This document shows positions 6,567-15,559 of a stretch of DNA of 64,000 nucleotides, piece after piece; within the stretch, counting starts at the first letter, position 1; each line of letters starts with the position of its first letter. Origin of the DNA: Chitinophaga niabensis. Lineage in GTDB: Bacteria; Bacteroidota; Bacteroidia; Chitinophagales; Chitinophagaceae. A model generated the notes under the pieces. The model was not told where the DNA came from. It was given only the letters and a program-made list of their open reading frames with translations, and did no database searches. Position numbers and translations under genes: made by a program. The stretch is taken from NCBI RefSeq assembly GCF_900129465.1, contig NZ_FSRA01000001.1, positions 620,001 through 684,000 of the forward strand, read 5' to 3'.

Positions 6567-9421
6567 ATGCTCTTTAAAAATCCCACTACATCGCTGATAT
6601 CCTTTTCAGTAAGATTGTTACTGAAGGGATCGGGCATCAGGCTTTTTTCCTGCTTTTTCTGTGCGCTTATCTTCTTTTTGTCTACTACATGTTTTTGACC
6701 GCTAACGTCTTTGATAACGATCGACCGTTTGTTTTCGGAGAGCAGGAAGCCGAAAAGCGTTTCGCCATCGCTGGTATTTACCAGCCAGGATTCGTAGCCG
6801 AATACAATACCGGCGCTTGGGTTCACGATAGCATCCAGGAGTTCGGTCTTGTCGAACTTCTTCCCGATGCCGGTAAGATCAGGCCCGATGCTATTGCCCT
6901 TATCTCCCAGTTTATGGCAACTGCCGCAGCGGGTTGTAAATACGGTTTTGCCGTTGGCCGCGTCCGGCTTCAGCTGCAGCATATCCGGTATGGAGTAAGA
7001 TCTGTCAGAGCCGGGCTGTTTAAAGTATTTACCCGCCTGCATCCGGATGGTGGGGTCAGTATTGAGGAATATTTTTTCTTCTATAACAGGCAACAGGTCT
7101 TCAGGAATGGTCTTTGCTTCCGCCATCCCTATCAGCAACTGGCCTCCCACTGTATCCATGGCCATTTGCTGTGCGCGGAACTTTCTTTCGTCGAAGGGCT
7201 GGCGTTTATCCATGATCGTTTGTTTTTTCAATTTCATCTTTGCCAGCTTACGTTCATAGTAAGGGTTCAGATCAAGCTCCTTCCAATCAAGCAGGTCTAC
7301 CCAATCGTTGCTTTGCCGGAAAGCGAGCCAGTAAGTTGCGGTCTCTGCGATCTCCTGCATACTTCCTTTTGACAGTGCCAGCATGGCTTCCGCCGCAGGT
7401 TTCGTATTCATAAAACCCAGCGCGGTCATGGCTGCCTGCCTTTCCTTTATGGACAAGAGGGTGTCACCTGCCCGCTGTGCCAAAGCAGGAATAGCTTCCG
7501 GAGGATGTAAGCGCCAGGCAAGCGAAACCATTTTGCGATTCCATGCAGAAGGTGTTTTTCCTTCTCCGTATATTTTTACGATCTCCGGGTAGATATCTGA
7601 TTCATGGCCTTTCAAACTGGCGCCCAGGGCTTCCAGGTACCAGCGGTCTTCACCATCGTAGTGTTTGATCAGTTCAAGCAATAGCGGTTTCGTTTTTTCG
7701 TAGGAGGAATCACGCAGGGAAATGATCACTTCTCTTCTGATGAATGCGGAGGTATCGTTGGCCATTGCTTTTGCATAGGGCAACAGGTCTGTGCCGCTCT
7801 GGCGAAGCGCACGGTAAGCGGTAGCGCTCAGTTGAACATCAGGGTCTTTCAGCAAGCCCTCCACTAATTTTATGTTCAGCTGCGCCAGCAGCCAAACCGC
7901 TCTTGCCCTGATATAGGGATTTTTGTCCTTCAGCAATGCCTGTACATGCGGAACAGCTGCTGCGCCCTGTGCTTTCAGTTTTTCAAAGCCCTGGTTGCGG
8001 ACATTGATGGCAGGACTTTTCAAAGCGGCTATCTGGCCTTCGGTGGTATTGATATCAATGGCAGGTGCGGAGAGTTTTTTATTTTTGGGTGTTATCCGGT
8101 AGATCCTGCCATATCCCACACTGTCGTTCATAAGATGAGCGCCTACTACGGGATCGAACCAATCCGCAATATAGATCGCACCATCTGTACCAATGGTCAC
8201 GTCACTCGGCCGGAACCAGCTTTCTCTTTTGTTGTTGTGTGCAGAGTCATGCCAAACGTAATTGCTGTCTGCATTCAACACAGAGCTGATAAGGTCTTGT
8301 CTCTTTCCCAGGTTGTAACCGGATTGTTGCAGCGAAGGATGATAACCGAAGATCACATTCCTTCCGGCATCGGCGCTCAGCAGCATGCCTAAGTAATCTT
8401 TGCCCAGCGCCTCACTTTCATTCACAACAATACCTGTTGGTGCACCGGAACCGGAGCGGTCACCTGCCGGCATCACACCCGGATCGTCCTGGTGCCAGTG
8501 TGCTGTAAAGGCTTCCTGCCCGAGGCGGTGATCTCCCTGCCAGGTGCGGGTTCCGTCTGAACTGAAATAACCGGCGTTACCACCTTCCATCAGCCAGGTG
8601 GTCCTGCAGGCTATCACCTCGTCGTCGTTATCGTTCTGCCAGAGGTTGCCGTAGGAATCAGGGATCACTTCGTAAGAATTCCGGAAGTTATGCCCCAATA
8701 CTTTTAAACCTTTTCCATCCGGCTGTATGCGCAAAGCGAGCCCGCCCACGTAAACGCAGCTGTCGTCGCTTTTCATATTGCCGTTGTTCTTGGTGTTATA
8801 AGGTGAGCCGCCGGTATAGATGCTGCCGGACCGCAAGGTCCATCCGCTTTTATCCGTTACCACATGCGGGCCTGCATTACCTGTGTTGAAATACCAGTTG
8901 CCATCCGGGCCTGCAAAGAGCGCGTGCAGCGCATGGTCATGGTCCAGGCCGCCGAAACCTTTCAGAAAGATCTCTTTTTTATCCGCCCGGTCGTCTCCGT
9001 TTTCATCAGTGTATACAATGAGATTAGGGGAGCAGGACACTACTACTTTATTTCCGATCACAGCAATACCTACCGGCGCGATCAGGTCCCTGTCCTGCAC
9101 AAAAACTTTAGAGGTATCCGCACGGCCATCTCCATCCCTGTCTTCCAGGATCATCACACGGTCTCCCTGTGCATGATGCAGATGTCTTGTAGAATCATTC
9201 CTGAAGTTGCGATAGTCTACTGCTTCCGTGATCCAGATCCTGCCTTTAATATCCACGTCCATATTGGTAGGATTATAGAACAGGGGGGATTCCGCCCATA
9301 AGGTTACTTCCAGGTCTTCGGGAAGGTATAGATCGAGGCTTTTTACAATTTCTTTTGTAGGTTGCCTGCAGGCATAGGTACTGAGTAAAATTGCAGGCAG
9401 TATGCAATACATGATCTTCAT
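6563..9421 (-). CDS. PVC-type heme-binding CxxCH lipoprotein with propeller dehydrogenase and HEAT domains
   Basis: About 952 residues. The mature part starts after a lipoprotein-like signal (MKIMYCILPAILLSTYAC), so I choose the ATG at 9421; an upstream start at 9457 would overlap the preceding gene. Domains in order: a beta-propeller related to membrane-bound (sorbosone-type) dehydrogenases (about 30-460, with NMDVDIKGRIWITEAVDYR and many DxDGDGRAD-like turns), HEAT-like helical repeats (about 470-700), and a C-terminal cytochrome c domain with CGSCHK near residue 832. Such proteins are periplasmic or membrane-anchored redox enzymes thought to act on sugars; the substrate is unknown. It follows a PhyH dioxygenase gene 23 bases upstream on the same strand. 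Confidence 0.85.
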   Translation of the reverse strand: MKIMYCILPAILLSTYACRQPTKEIVKSLDLYLPEDLEVTLWAESPLFYNPTNMDVDIKGRIWITEAVDYRNFRNDSTRHLHHAQGDRVMILEDRDGDGRADTSKVFVQDRDLIAPVGIAVIGNKVVVSCSPNLIVYTDENGDDRADKKEIFLKGFGGLDHDHALHALFAGPDGNWYFNTGNAGPHVVTDKSGWTLRSGSIYTGGSPYNTKNNGNMKSDDSCVYVGGLALRIQPDGKGLKVLGHNFRNSYEVIPDSYGNLWQNDNDDEVIACRTTWLMEGGNAGYFSSDGTRTWQGDHRLGQEAFTAHWHQDDPGVMPAGDRSGSGAPTGIVVNESEALGKDYLGMLLSADAGRNVIFGYHPSLQQSGYNLGKRQDLISSVLNADSNYVWHDSAHNNKRESWFRPSDVTIGTDGAIYIADWFDPVVGAHLMNDSVGYGRIYRITPKNKKLSAPAIDINTTEGQIAALKSPAINVRNQGFEKLKAQGAAAVPHVQALLKDKNPYIRARAVWLLAQLNIKLVEGLLKDPDVQLSATAYRALRQSGTDLLPYAKAMANDTSAFIRREVIISLRDSSYEKTKPLLLELIKHYDGEDRWYLEALGASLKGHESDIYPEIVKIYGEGKTPSAWNRKMVSLAWRLHPPEAIPALAQRAGDTLLSIKERQAAMTALGFMNTKPAAEAMLALSKGSMQEIAETATYWLAFRQSNDWVDLLDWKELDLNPYYERKLAKMKLKKQTIMDKRQPFDERKFRAQQMAMDTVGGQLLIGMAEAKTIPEDLLPVIEEKIFLNTDPTIRMQAGKYFKQPGSDRSYSIPDMLQLKPDAANGKTVFTTRCGSCHKLGDKGNSIGPDLTGIGKKFDKTELLDAIVNPSAGIVFGYESWLVNTSDGETLFGFLLSENKRSIVIKDVSGQKHVVDKKKISAQKKQEKSLMPDPFSNNLTEKDISDVVGFLKSI

Positions 9422-9444
9422 AGCGTGGTTTGATCTTTTTAGAA

Positions 9445-10284
9445 TTATTGCTCCCACCCGGTGTCTTTTAACGCCGGATCGTTCTCTTTTTTCAGGAAGT
9501 CAGCCTCAGACAAAGAAGCGGCTTTCCATTGCAGGATAGCGTCGTCCGGCACTATTTGCACAGCTTCTTTCCACGATGTGGATGTTTCATTATAGGCGAG
9601 GTTGGATTGTGAGCAGTAGCAGGAAATTACAGACCAGCGCGGATGATCGGAAAGGTTGGCTTCGGAGCGGTGCAGGATATTGCTGTGAAAGAAAAGCGCA
9701 TCACCTGGTTCCAGTTCCACATACACCAGTTCCATTGTTTTCAGGGCGTTGTTCACCATCACCATATCCGCGCCCACCTGTTCGCCGGCAAAGCCATGAT
9801 TCACGCGGCCGAGCTTATGTGATCCTTTGATCACCTGCAGGCAGCCATTTTCTTTATTGGCTGCCGTTAGCGCCACCATAATAGATAGCAGCTGATCCGG
9901 GAACATAAACTGGTTTTTGTACCAATAGCCATAATCCTGGTGCCATTCCCAGGCGCCGCCTACCCTGGGTTCCTTTTGCATGAGCTTGGAATGGAAATGG
10001 CAAACGGGGGCATCGCTGTCCATCAGCTGTGCTGCCCTGCCCACCAGTTTTTCACTGCGGGTCAAATACCCGAACACATCATTGCCGGGTGTGAACCAAA
10101 GGGAAAGTTTTGTTTTCTTGCCGGACTGGTCGTTGAGGTCCAGCGCGTTCTTACGCATGGCATCATCTTCCAGGGCTGTTTTATACAGCAGGGCTGTTTC
10201 GGGTTGGGAAACAAGGTTTTTAACGATGATATACCCATCCCGGTGGTATTGTGCTATCTGTTCAGGAGTGAATAATGTGTCCAT
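9445..10284 (-). CDS. phytanoyl-CoA dioxygenase (PhyH) family protein
   Basis: This 279-residue Fe(II)/2-oxoglutarate-dependent oxygenase carries the facial triad: WHQDYG gives His115 and Asp117, and ILHRSEAN gives His205. Arg216 (HPRWSVI) is placed to bind 2-oxoglutarate. The N-terminus MDTLFTPEQIAQYHRDGYIIVKN is typical of the family. The ATG at 10284 is preferred; a TTG at 10290 would add two residues. The substrate is unknown; in Bacteroidota PhyH genes often sit beside secreted glycoside or sugar dehydrogenase genes, as here. It leads a minus-strand run with the cytochrome gene and is divergent from an AraC regulator, its likely activator. Confidence 0.88.
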   Translation of the reverse strand: MDTLFTPEQIAQYHRDGYIIVKNLVSQPETALLYKTALEDDAMRKNALDLNDQSGKKTKLSLWFTPGNDVFGYLTRSEKLVGRAAQLMDSDAPVCHFHSKLMQKEPRVGGAWEWHQDYGYWYKNQFMFPDQLLSIMVALTAANKENGCLQVIKGSHKLGRVNHGFAGEQVGADMVMVNNALKTMELVYVELEPGDALFFHSNILHRSEANLSDHPRWSVISCYCSQSNLAYNETSTSWKEAVQIVPDDAILQWKAASLSEADFLKKENDPALKDTGWEQ

Positions 10285-10317
10285 ATCCAAATTTGGGGAT
10301 TTAAGCAGGGCAGGTTT

Positions 10318-10347
10318 ACAACTATTCGACCTAAAAAAACAACTATT
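10318..10347. promoter_or_regulatory. Candidate AraC-type operator: two direct repeats 21 bp apart
   Basis: ACAACTATT occurs at 10318-10326 and again at 10339-10347, both followed by a GAC (TTCGAC and TTTTGAC). The 21-bp start-to-start spacing puts both copies on the same face of the helix, as in classical AraC half-sites. The pair lies in the 113-bp divergent space between the PhyH gene and the AraC gene. Confidence 0.55.
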
Positions 10348-10397
10348 TTGACATTTTTAACCGCCTGTTCCATGAATTTAAGTATTTTAACTTTATC

Positions 10398-11243
10398 ATG
10401 AAGTCCCACATCCAAAAACTGCCACTTCCTGAACAATCGTCTTTTGTAGCGGACCGTTACATCACGCCTTACTTTGAAACCCCATGGCATTATCACCCGG
10501 AATATGAACTGGTACTGATCATTCATGGAAAAGGCCGGCGTTTTGTGGGCGATCATGTGTCCGACTACTGTGAAGGTGAGCTGGACCTTCTGGGACCGAG
10601 CCTGCCGCACTGGTACCGGAAAGATGAGGGAGAAAAGCAGGGCGGCTCATTGGTGATCCACTTCAGGGAAGAGTTTTTGGGAAAAGACTTTTTGCAGATC
10701 CCCGAGATGCAAAAGATCCTGTTACTGTTTGAGAAGTCGAAGATGGGTTTACATTTCGGTGCGAAAACGGCAGCCAATGTTGCAGCGAAGATGGAGACCT
10801 TACTTTCCTGTACGGGTATCGACCGGCTGATGTGCCTGCTGGCTATTTTGAAAGAACTCTCTGAATCCACGGAATATTCCATGCTTTCAAGTCCTGAAGT
10901 GATCGGGAGGAGCAACAGGGAAAACGACCGGTTGCAAAAGATCTTCGACTATGTACTGGCCAATTTCAAACAGGAGATCCAGTTGCAGGAAATAGCGCGT
11001 ATTGCCATGATGAGCCCTTCCAGTTTCAGCAGGTACTTTAAAAACCGCACGAAGAAGAACTTCTCGCATTTTGTGAATCAGATAAGAGTAAGCCATGCCT
11101 GCAGGCAGCTGATAAAAGGGAATTTCAGCATCAGTTATGTTTGCCAGGAAAGCGGCTTTAATAACATGACTAATTTCAATAAGCAATTCAGGAAAGTGGT
11201 AAAACTTTCACCTTCTCAATTCAGGCAAAAGCACAGGGTGTGA
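10398..11243 (+). CDS. AraC family transcriptional regulator (cupin N-terminus)
   Basis: This 281-residue protein has an N-terminal cupin-like sensor half (WHYHPEYELVLIIHGKGRRFVGDH near residues 31-56) and a C-terminal AraC/XylS double helix-turn-helix (about 178-278). The DNA-binding half contains LQEIARIAMMSPSSFSRYFKNRTKKNFSHFVNQIRVSHAC and YVCQESGFNNMTNFNKQFRKVVKLSPSQFR. It is divergent from the PhyH-cytochrome-DUF5009-epimerase set, so it probably controls that cluster in response to a sugar or its product. A bidirectional terminator follows 36 bases after the stop. Confidence 0.92.
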   Translation: MKSHIQKLPLPEQSSFVADRYITPYFETPWHYHPEYELVLIIHGKGRRFVGDHVSDYCEGELDLLGPSLPHWYRKDEGEKQGGSLVIHFREEFLGKDFLQIPEMQKILLLFEKSKMGLHFGAKTAANVAAKMETLLSCTGIDRLMCLLAILKELSESTEYSMLSSPEVIGRSNRENDRLQKIFDYVLANFKQEIQLQEIARIAMMSPSSFSRYFKNRTKKNFSHFVNQIRVSHACRQLIKGNFSISYVCQESGFNNMTNFNKQFRKVVKLSPSQFRQKHRV

Positions 11244-11279
11244 AATAAAAGGTTAGCTCATGCATCTTATTATGTAAAA

Positions 11280-11308
11280 AAAAGCAGGGCCTTTACGCCC
11301 TGCTTTTT
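11280..11308. terminator. Bidirectional terminator between araC-type gene and sugar dehydrogenase gene
   Basis: AAAAGCAGGGC (11280-11290) pairs with GCCCTGCTTTTT (11297-11308) around CTTTAC. A-runs and T-runs on the two sides let it act on both converging genes. Confidence 0.88.
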
Positions 11309-11314
11309 AATTGA

Positions 11315-14300
11315 CTACTCCTTCACGAGTTTTGTTGTGATCACTTTGCCGTGATGGCTCAGTTTCAGAATATACATGCCGGATGGGAGATGTCCTGTTC
11401 TATGATTCACGCGGTGTATACCGGCAGCCTGTACGGCATCGGTTAACAAAGCAGCCTGCCTGCCGTTGAGATCAATTAAGGACAACTGCACGCGGCCTGC
11501 TGTTTTTAGTGTGTAGGTCACCGTTAGGTTATCACTAAAAGGATTTGGTAAACCCTGCAAGCCGGTTTCTAACACTACATTGCTTTTTGCCGGGGCTGCA
11601 ACCGCCTGTTTCGCCAGGCTGGTGTTATGTGTTACCACCAGTTGCGGTGCATTGCTGCCTGCTTCTTTTGAATTAAAGGAGAGGATAGGTGTAGTGGCTG
11701 TGGCAGCTGCAATCGCAAAAGATACCGTATGCCTGCCTGCTGCTTTTTCTGCAAGCACATAACTGGTTACATCCCAGGTATAATATCTCGGGATAGAATC
11801 GGGGATGGTGGTTGTAGCCAGCGTTGAACCAATGGCAGGTTTGTTGTTCCAGGTGAGTGCGGACTCCGTCCAGCTGGTAACAGCTACTGCACTGGCAGTC
11901 AGCGGTGTATTGGTACTCCTGTTATCAGAGAGCCCGCCATACAATCTGATCTTCACATTTGTAACTGTGCTGGTGATGCTGCTGGTGTTGAAGGTCAGGA
12001 AGGTCTGACGGTCGTTGCCGGCAGCAGGATTGGAGTTGAGTTTTACTACGAGAGCATTAGGATCTGTAGTGCCATGTGTGATAGTGGCAGATGTACCATT
12101 CCTTGCGTAAGCGTCATGTACAGGTGCAAGGGTGGTTTCGGCAGAACCGGTGCTGGTGTTGATCTTCACTTCTGTATAACTGTTCCAGAGGTTCACGGAG
12201 TTGCCATGCCCCAGGATCCGCACATACTGTGTGGATTGGGAAGGAATATTGAATGTTTCCAGGTTCAGCGAAGTGCCGCTACTGGAAAGCCCTGCTGCCA
12301 CGGTGTTCCAGCTGGTGCCATTACTACTCACCTGGATGTCGAAGTTGGATGAACGCACATTGCCGTTATAGAATGCTATCTGAACGCCGGTAACCGTTTG
12401 TACACTGCCAAGGCAGAAGGCAATCCATTGCCCGTCCCCGCTGGCGGACCAGCGTGTGGCAAGGTTGTTATCCAGTACATTGGCCGCTACGTTACCATCG
12501 TCTCCGCTGGATGTAACAGGGTCGCAGGAAGGCGCTCCTGTTACTGTGATATTAACAGCAGGAGAGGAAGTTCCGGTGCCGCCTGCATTATCTGTTGCTT
12601 TTGCAGTAAGGCTGTAAGTGCCTGCGGGCACATTGTTCCATGTAAAAGAATATGGTGCATCCAGGTCTTCTCCTAATTTGCCTGCGCCATTGAAGAATTC
12701 CACTTTGGCAACGGTGCCGTCGCTGTCTGCGGCAGTAGCGGTGAGGGTGATATTAGCTGGTGCTGCAAAGGATGCGCCGTTGGTTGGAGTTGTTAGAGAA
12801 ACAGTAGGGTTGATATTGCCACCGGCATCCGTGATCACGGAAAGCAAAGGCGGATTGGAACCAAATTCGCCTGAGTTCCAGAAGATGCGCGGATCATGCG
12901 CTACCTGGCTCTTCAAGGCAAAGGATACTTTGTTCCTGCCTGCTGCTTTTTCCGCCTGCACATATGCAGTAACATCAAAATTATAATATGCATAAGCTGT
13001 ATTGGTGACGGTTACAGTAGCCAGGGGGCTGGCACTGGTGGCAGGTTTGTTGTTCCAGGTCAGGGCGTTCTCCGTCCAGGTGGTATTGGCAACAGCATAA
13101 GCACCTACTCCTACGGATGGAACAGTAGTAAGGTCTACCTTACCATATACTTTCAATACTACAGAAGCAAGCGGACTGCTAATGGAAGCCAGGTCAAACT
13201 GCAGGTAAGCCTCTCTTGCATTATTGAGCTGGCCGGCTGGAGATAATTTGGTGATCAGTAAAGTAGAATCCGTAGTGCCATGTGTAATGGCGGCATTGCT
13301 GCCATCGCGTACATAAGCATCATGTAATGGTGTAAGGTTCACTGGTGCAGGTGCTGTTTTGAAATGTGCTGTATACGTAACATCCGCATCTGTTACCGTA
13401 ATATTCTGCTGACGGGCACCGCCATGTTCCCAATAATCAAAGAGGTAAGTAGTGCCGTTCAGAGTTTGCGGACTGGGTGCTGCCAGTGGCCGTATCATGC
13501 CTGATAAGGAATTCTGCGTGGCAGGGGTGGTGAACGGAATTTCATTCAGCGTGAGTTGTAACCCGGCCGGTACCGTTTGTAAAGTAACATCAGAAGTAAC
13601 AGGGAAGATCTCGATGTAGGAGGTATCCTTTTCTCCCTGTGAATCGGTCACTTCTAAATAAAGGCGATACCATATATCCGTTTCTGTATGACCTTCTGCA
13701 GAAATAGGGAAGCTGCCGCTGGTTGCGCCATCTGCTATTTCAGGGCCGGGATGGGTATGATTGGCGTGATGGAAATCTACCCACCAGGTATAAGCACTGG
13801 CTGGTAAGCTGCCATCTTCCGCATCAGTACCGGTGCCGGTAAAGTTGATCTGATCTCCGGCGCGGAAAACAGAACCATTAGCAGGGCTGGTGATGGTAGC
13901 TACCGGGAAGGCATTTGGCGCGGTTACGGTTAAGGTAGCGTTGCTGCTTGTTACACTTCCCGCACTGTTGGTTACTACTACATTGTAAGTACCGGCATGT
14001 GTAGCCTGCACATTGCTGATGGAATAATTTGCAGCTGTTGCGCCTGGGATATTGGTAGTGCCTTTGCGCCATTGATAGGCAGGCGCAGGGTTACCGGTAG
14101 CGGTAACAGAGAAGGTAGCCGTTTGACCCTGCGGTACAGAGATGTTTTGCGGTTGTGTAGTGATCACCGGTGCTGCATTGCCGCTGTAAATAATTTTGTA
14201 CAGGGAATTGTTGCCTCTTCTGATGAAGTAAAGATTACCGTCTATACCTTGTTTCAAAGTGGTGAGCCCATCGCTCAGGCCTGTACCGAAACCATTGCGG

Positions 14301-15301
14301 GTAGCAGGAGAGGAGGGATTTATATAGTCGATCCATTCGCCGCAGTAATCCAGGAAGAAATATTTTCCATGGTAGGTGGCCGGCCAGTTACTGATAGCGC
14401 CGTTTAAGAAAGTGCCGCCATTAATAGCGCATCCCTGGCCGGTGGCTGGCGGGTCGTTACGGTTGGTGGCGTAGTAATAGACCGGATTGGTGAGCCCTGT
14501 ACAACTGCCGGAGCATATGCCTTCCTGGGAGGGCCAGCCAAAATTACGGCCGCCTGCAGAAGCATCATTGATCTCTTCCCAGGTAGCTTCACCTACATCG
14601 TTCACATAGATCCTGCCACTTACAGGATCTACATTCAGTGTGAAGGGGTTCCGCAGGCCATAAGCCCATACACGGCTGCGTTGTGCGCCGCCGCTGAAAG
14701 GGTTGCCGCTGGGTACAGTACCGTCTGTATTGATACGCAGTACTTTACCCAGGTAGCTGTCCAGGTTGGAGGAATTGCCTCCAACTTTGTTATCGCCAAC
14801 TGATACCAGCAGTTTGCCGGTATTATCAAATGCGAGGCCGCCACCGTTGTGATAGATAGCACTGAGGGTAGGCATGTCCAGGATGGCGTTTTCTGCCGTG
14901 GCCAGATCGCCGGACATGGTGAAGCGGCTTACGCGGTTGTGCGGGCCGGAGGACGAAGTGTAATACAGGTAAATGTAATTGTTGGTGCTGAAGGCAGGAT
15001 CAACAGCAATACCTATCAAGCCACGTTCTCCGCTGGTGTTTACAGAAAGGCTTACTGCCGGGGTAGAAAGGAGGGCATTGTTCTTGAATACCCTTAACTG
15101 CCCGTTCTGCTGGCCAATAAGGATTCTGCCATCCGGCAGCTGGGCAAAAGTAGTGGGCCCGGTAAGGCCGCCTGTTACCAATACCCGCTGAAAATTAGCC
15201 GGTAAGGTCTGTGCATACGATTGCATTGCTGTGAATAAAAGTAGCAGCAGCAGGGGAATTACCACATGCCTGCATTTGTTGTGTACATCAGTTTTGATCA
15301 T
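11315..15301 (-). CDS. secreted PQQ-dependent sugar dehydrogenase-like multidomain protein with T9SS type A sorting domain
   Basis: 1,328 residues. After a signal peptide (about 1-30, ending SYAQT) comes a soluble glucose/sorbosone dehydrogenase-type propeller (about 33-375; motifs YHNGGGLAFD, VWAYGLRNPF, GEATWEEIND). Then follow an Ig-like domain (about 378-460), a PKD/Ig-type domain with a His-rich HHANHTHPGP segment (about 465-570), a DNRLRE/CBM96-like domain (about 655-825), a bacterial Ig-like domain (about 830-925), an F5/8-type (discoidin) domain (about 925-1050), a second DNRLRE-like domain (about 1060-1230) and a type A T9SS sorting domain (last 75 residues, GLPNPFSDNLTVTY...LPSGMYILKL). 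It should be secreted or surface-attached and bind a polysaccharide while oxidising a sugar. The PQQ call is by fold similarity only. Confidence 0.85.
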   Translation of the reverse strand: MIKTDVHNKCRHVVIPLLLLLLFTAMQSYAQTLPANFQRVLVTGGLTGPTTFAQLPDGRILIGQQNGQLRVFKNNALLSTPAVSLSVNTSGERGLIGIAVDPAFSTNNYIYLYYTSSSGPHNRVSRFTMSGDLATAENAILDMPTLSAIYHNGGGLAFDNTGKLLVSVGDNKVGGNSSNLDSYLGKVLRINTDGTVPSGNPFSGGAQRSRVWAYGLRNPFTLNVDPVSGRIYVNDVGEATWEEINDASAGGRNFGWPSQEGICSGSCTGLTNPVYYYATNRNDPPATGQGCAINGGTFLNGAISNWPATYHGKYFFLDYCGEWIDYINPSSPATRNGFGTGLSDGLTTLKQGIDGNLYFIRRGNNSLYKIIYSGNAAPVITTQPQNISVPQGQTATFSVTATGNPAPAYQWRKGTTNIPGATAANYSISNVQATHAGTYNVVVTNSAGSVTSSNATLTVTAPNAFPVATITSPANGSVFRAGDQINFTGTGTDAEDGSLPASAYTWWVDFHHANHTHPGPEIADGATSGSFPISAEGHTETDIWYRLYLEVTDSQGEKDTSYIEIFPVTSDVTLQTVPAGLQLTLNEIPFTTPATQNSLSGMIRPLAAPSPQTLNGTTYLFDYWEHGGARQQNITVTDADVTYTAHFKTAPAPVNLTPLHDAYVRDGSNAAITHGTTDSTLLITKLSPAGQLNNAREAYLQFDLASISSPLASVVLKVYGKVDLTTVPSVGVGAYAVANTTWTENALTWNNKPATSASPLATVTVTNTAYAYYNFDVTAYVQAEKAAGRNKVSFALKSQVAHDPRIFWNSGEFGSNPPLLSVITDAGGNINPTVSLTTPTNGASFAAPANITLTATAADSDGTVAKVEFFNGAGKLGEDLDAPYSFTWNNVPAGTYSLTAKATDNAGGTGTSSPAVNITVTGAPSCDPVTSSGDDGNVAANVLDNNLATRWSASGDGQWIAFCLGSVQTVTGVQIAFYNGNVRSSNFDIQVSSNGTSWNTVAAGLSSSGTSLNLETFNIPSQSTQYVRILGHGNSVNLWNSYTEVKINTSTGSAETTLAPVHDAYARNGTSATITHGTTDPNALVVKLNSNPAAGNDRQTFLTFNTSSITSTVTNVKIRLYGGLSDNRSTNTPLTASAVAVTSWTESALTWNNKPAIGSTLATTTIPDSIPRYYTWDVTSYVLAEKAAGRHTVSFAIAAATATTPILSFNSKEAGSNAPQLVVTHNTSLAKQAVAAPAKSNVVLETGLQGLPNPFSDNLTVTYTLKTAGRVQLSLIDLNGRQAALLTDAVQAAGIHRVNHRTGHLPSGMYILKLSHHGKVITTKLVKE

Positions 15302-15497
15302 AAGGGATCGGGTTTTATAGTGTTAACAAAAATCCTTGGATAGTCTGCGATATGGGGTATGGCGTTAAGTACCGTGCATAGCGGGTCTGCACCGGATTAT
15401 CGGCATACAGTCAGGTTCCTTATGTAGTAGATGCCAGGTAGAATGTACTGTGGGTTCTCTCTATAACGGGTTCTATGTGAAACAGTATCTTACTAAG

Positions 15498-15517
15498 TTA
15501 TGCAAACGGTTGCATAA
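15498..15517. promoter_or_regulatory. Candidate LacI/GalR-type operator upstream of the sugar dehydrogenase gene
   Basis: TTATGCAAACGGTTGCATAA has perfect 8-base inverted arms around a central CG-containing spacer, which fits the TGnAAnCGnTTnCA shape of LacI-family operators. It lies about 197 bases before the start of the minus-strand dehydrogenase gene and 43 bases before the downstream end of map. No LacI-type gene is in the window. The rest of 15302-15559 shows no gene. Confidence 0.5.
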
Positions 15518-15559
15518 ACAAGCATAGTATTTTGCCCTTTCCAGATAGGATTTTGCAGG

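Noticed and set aside
9422..9457. Upstream start at 9457 for the cytochrome lipoprotein
   Set aside because: It would overlap the dioxygenase gene and precede the lipoprotein signal by 12 residues.
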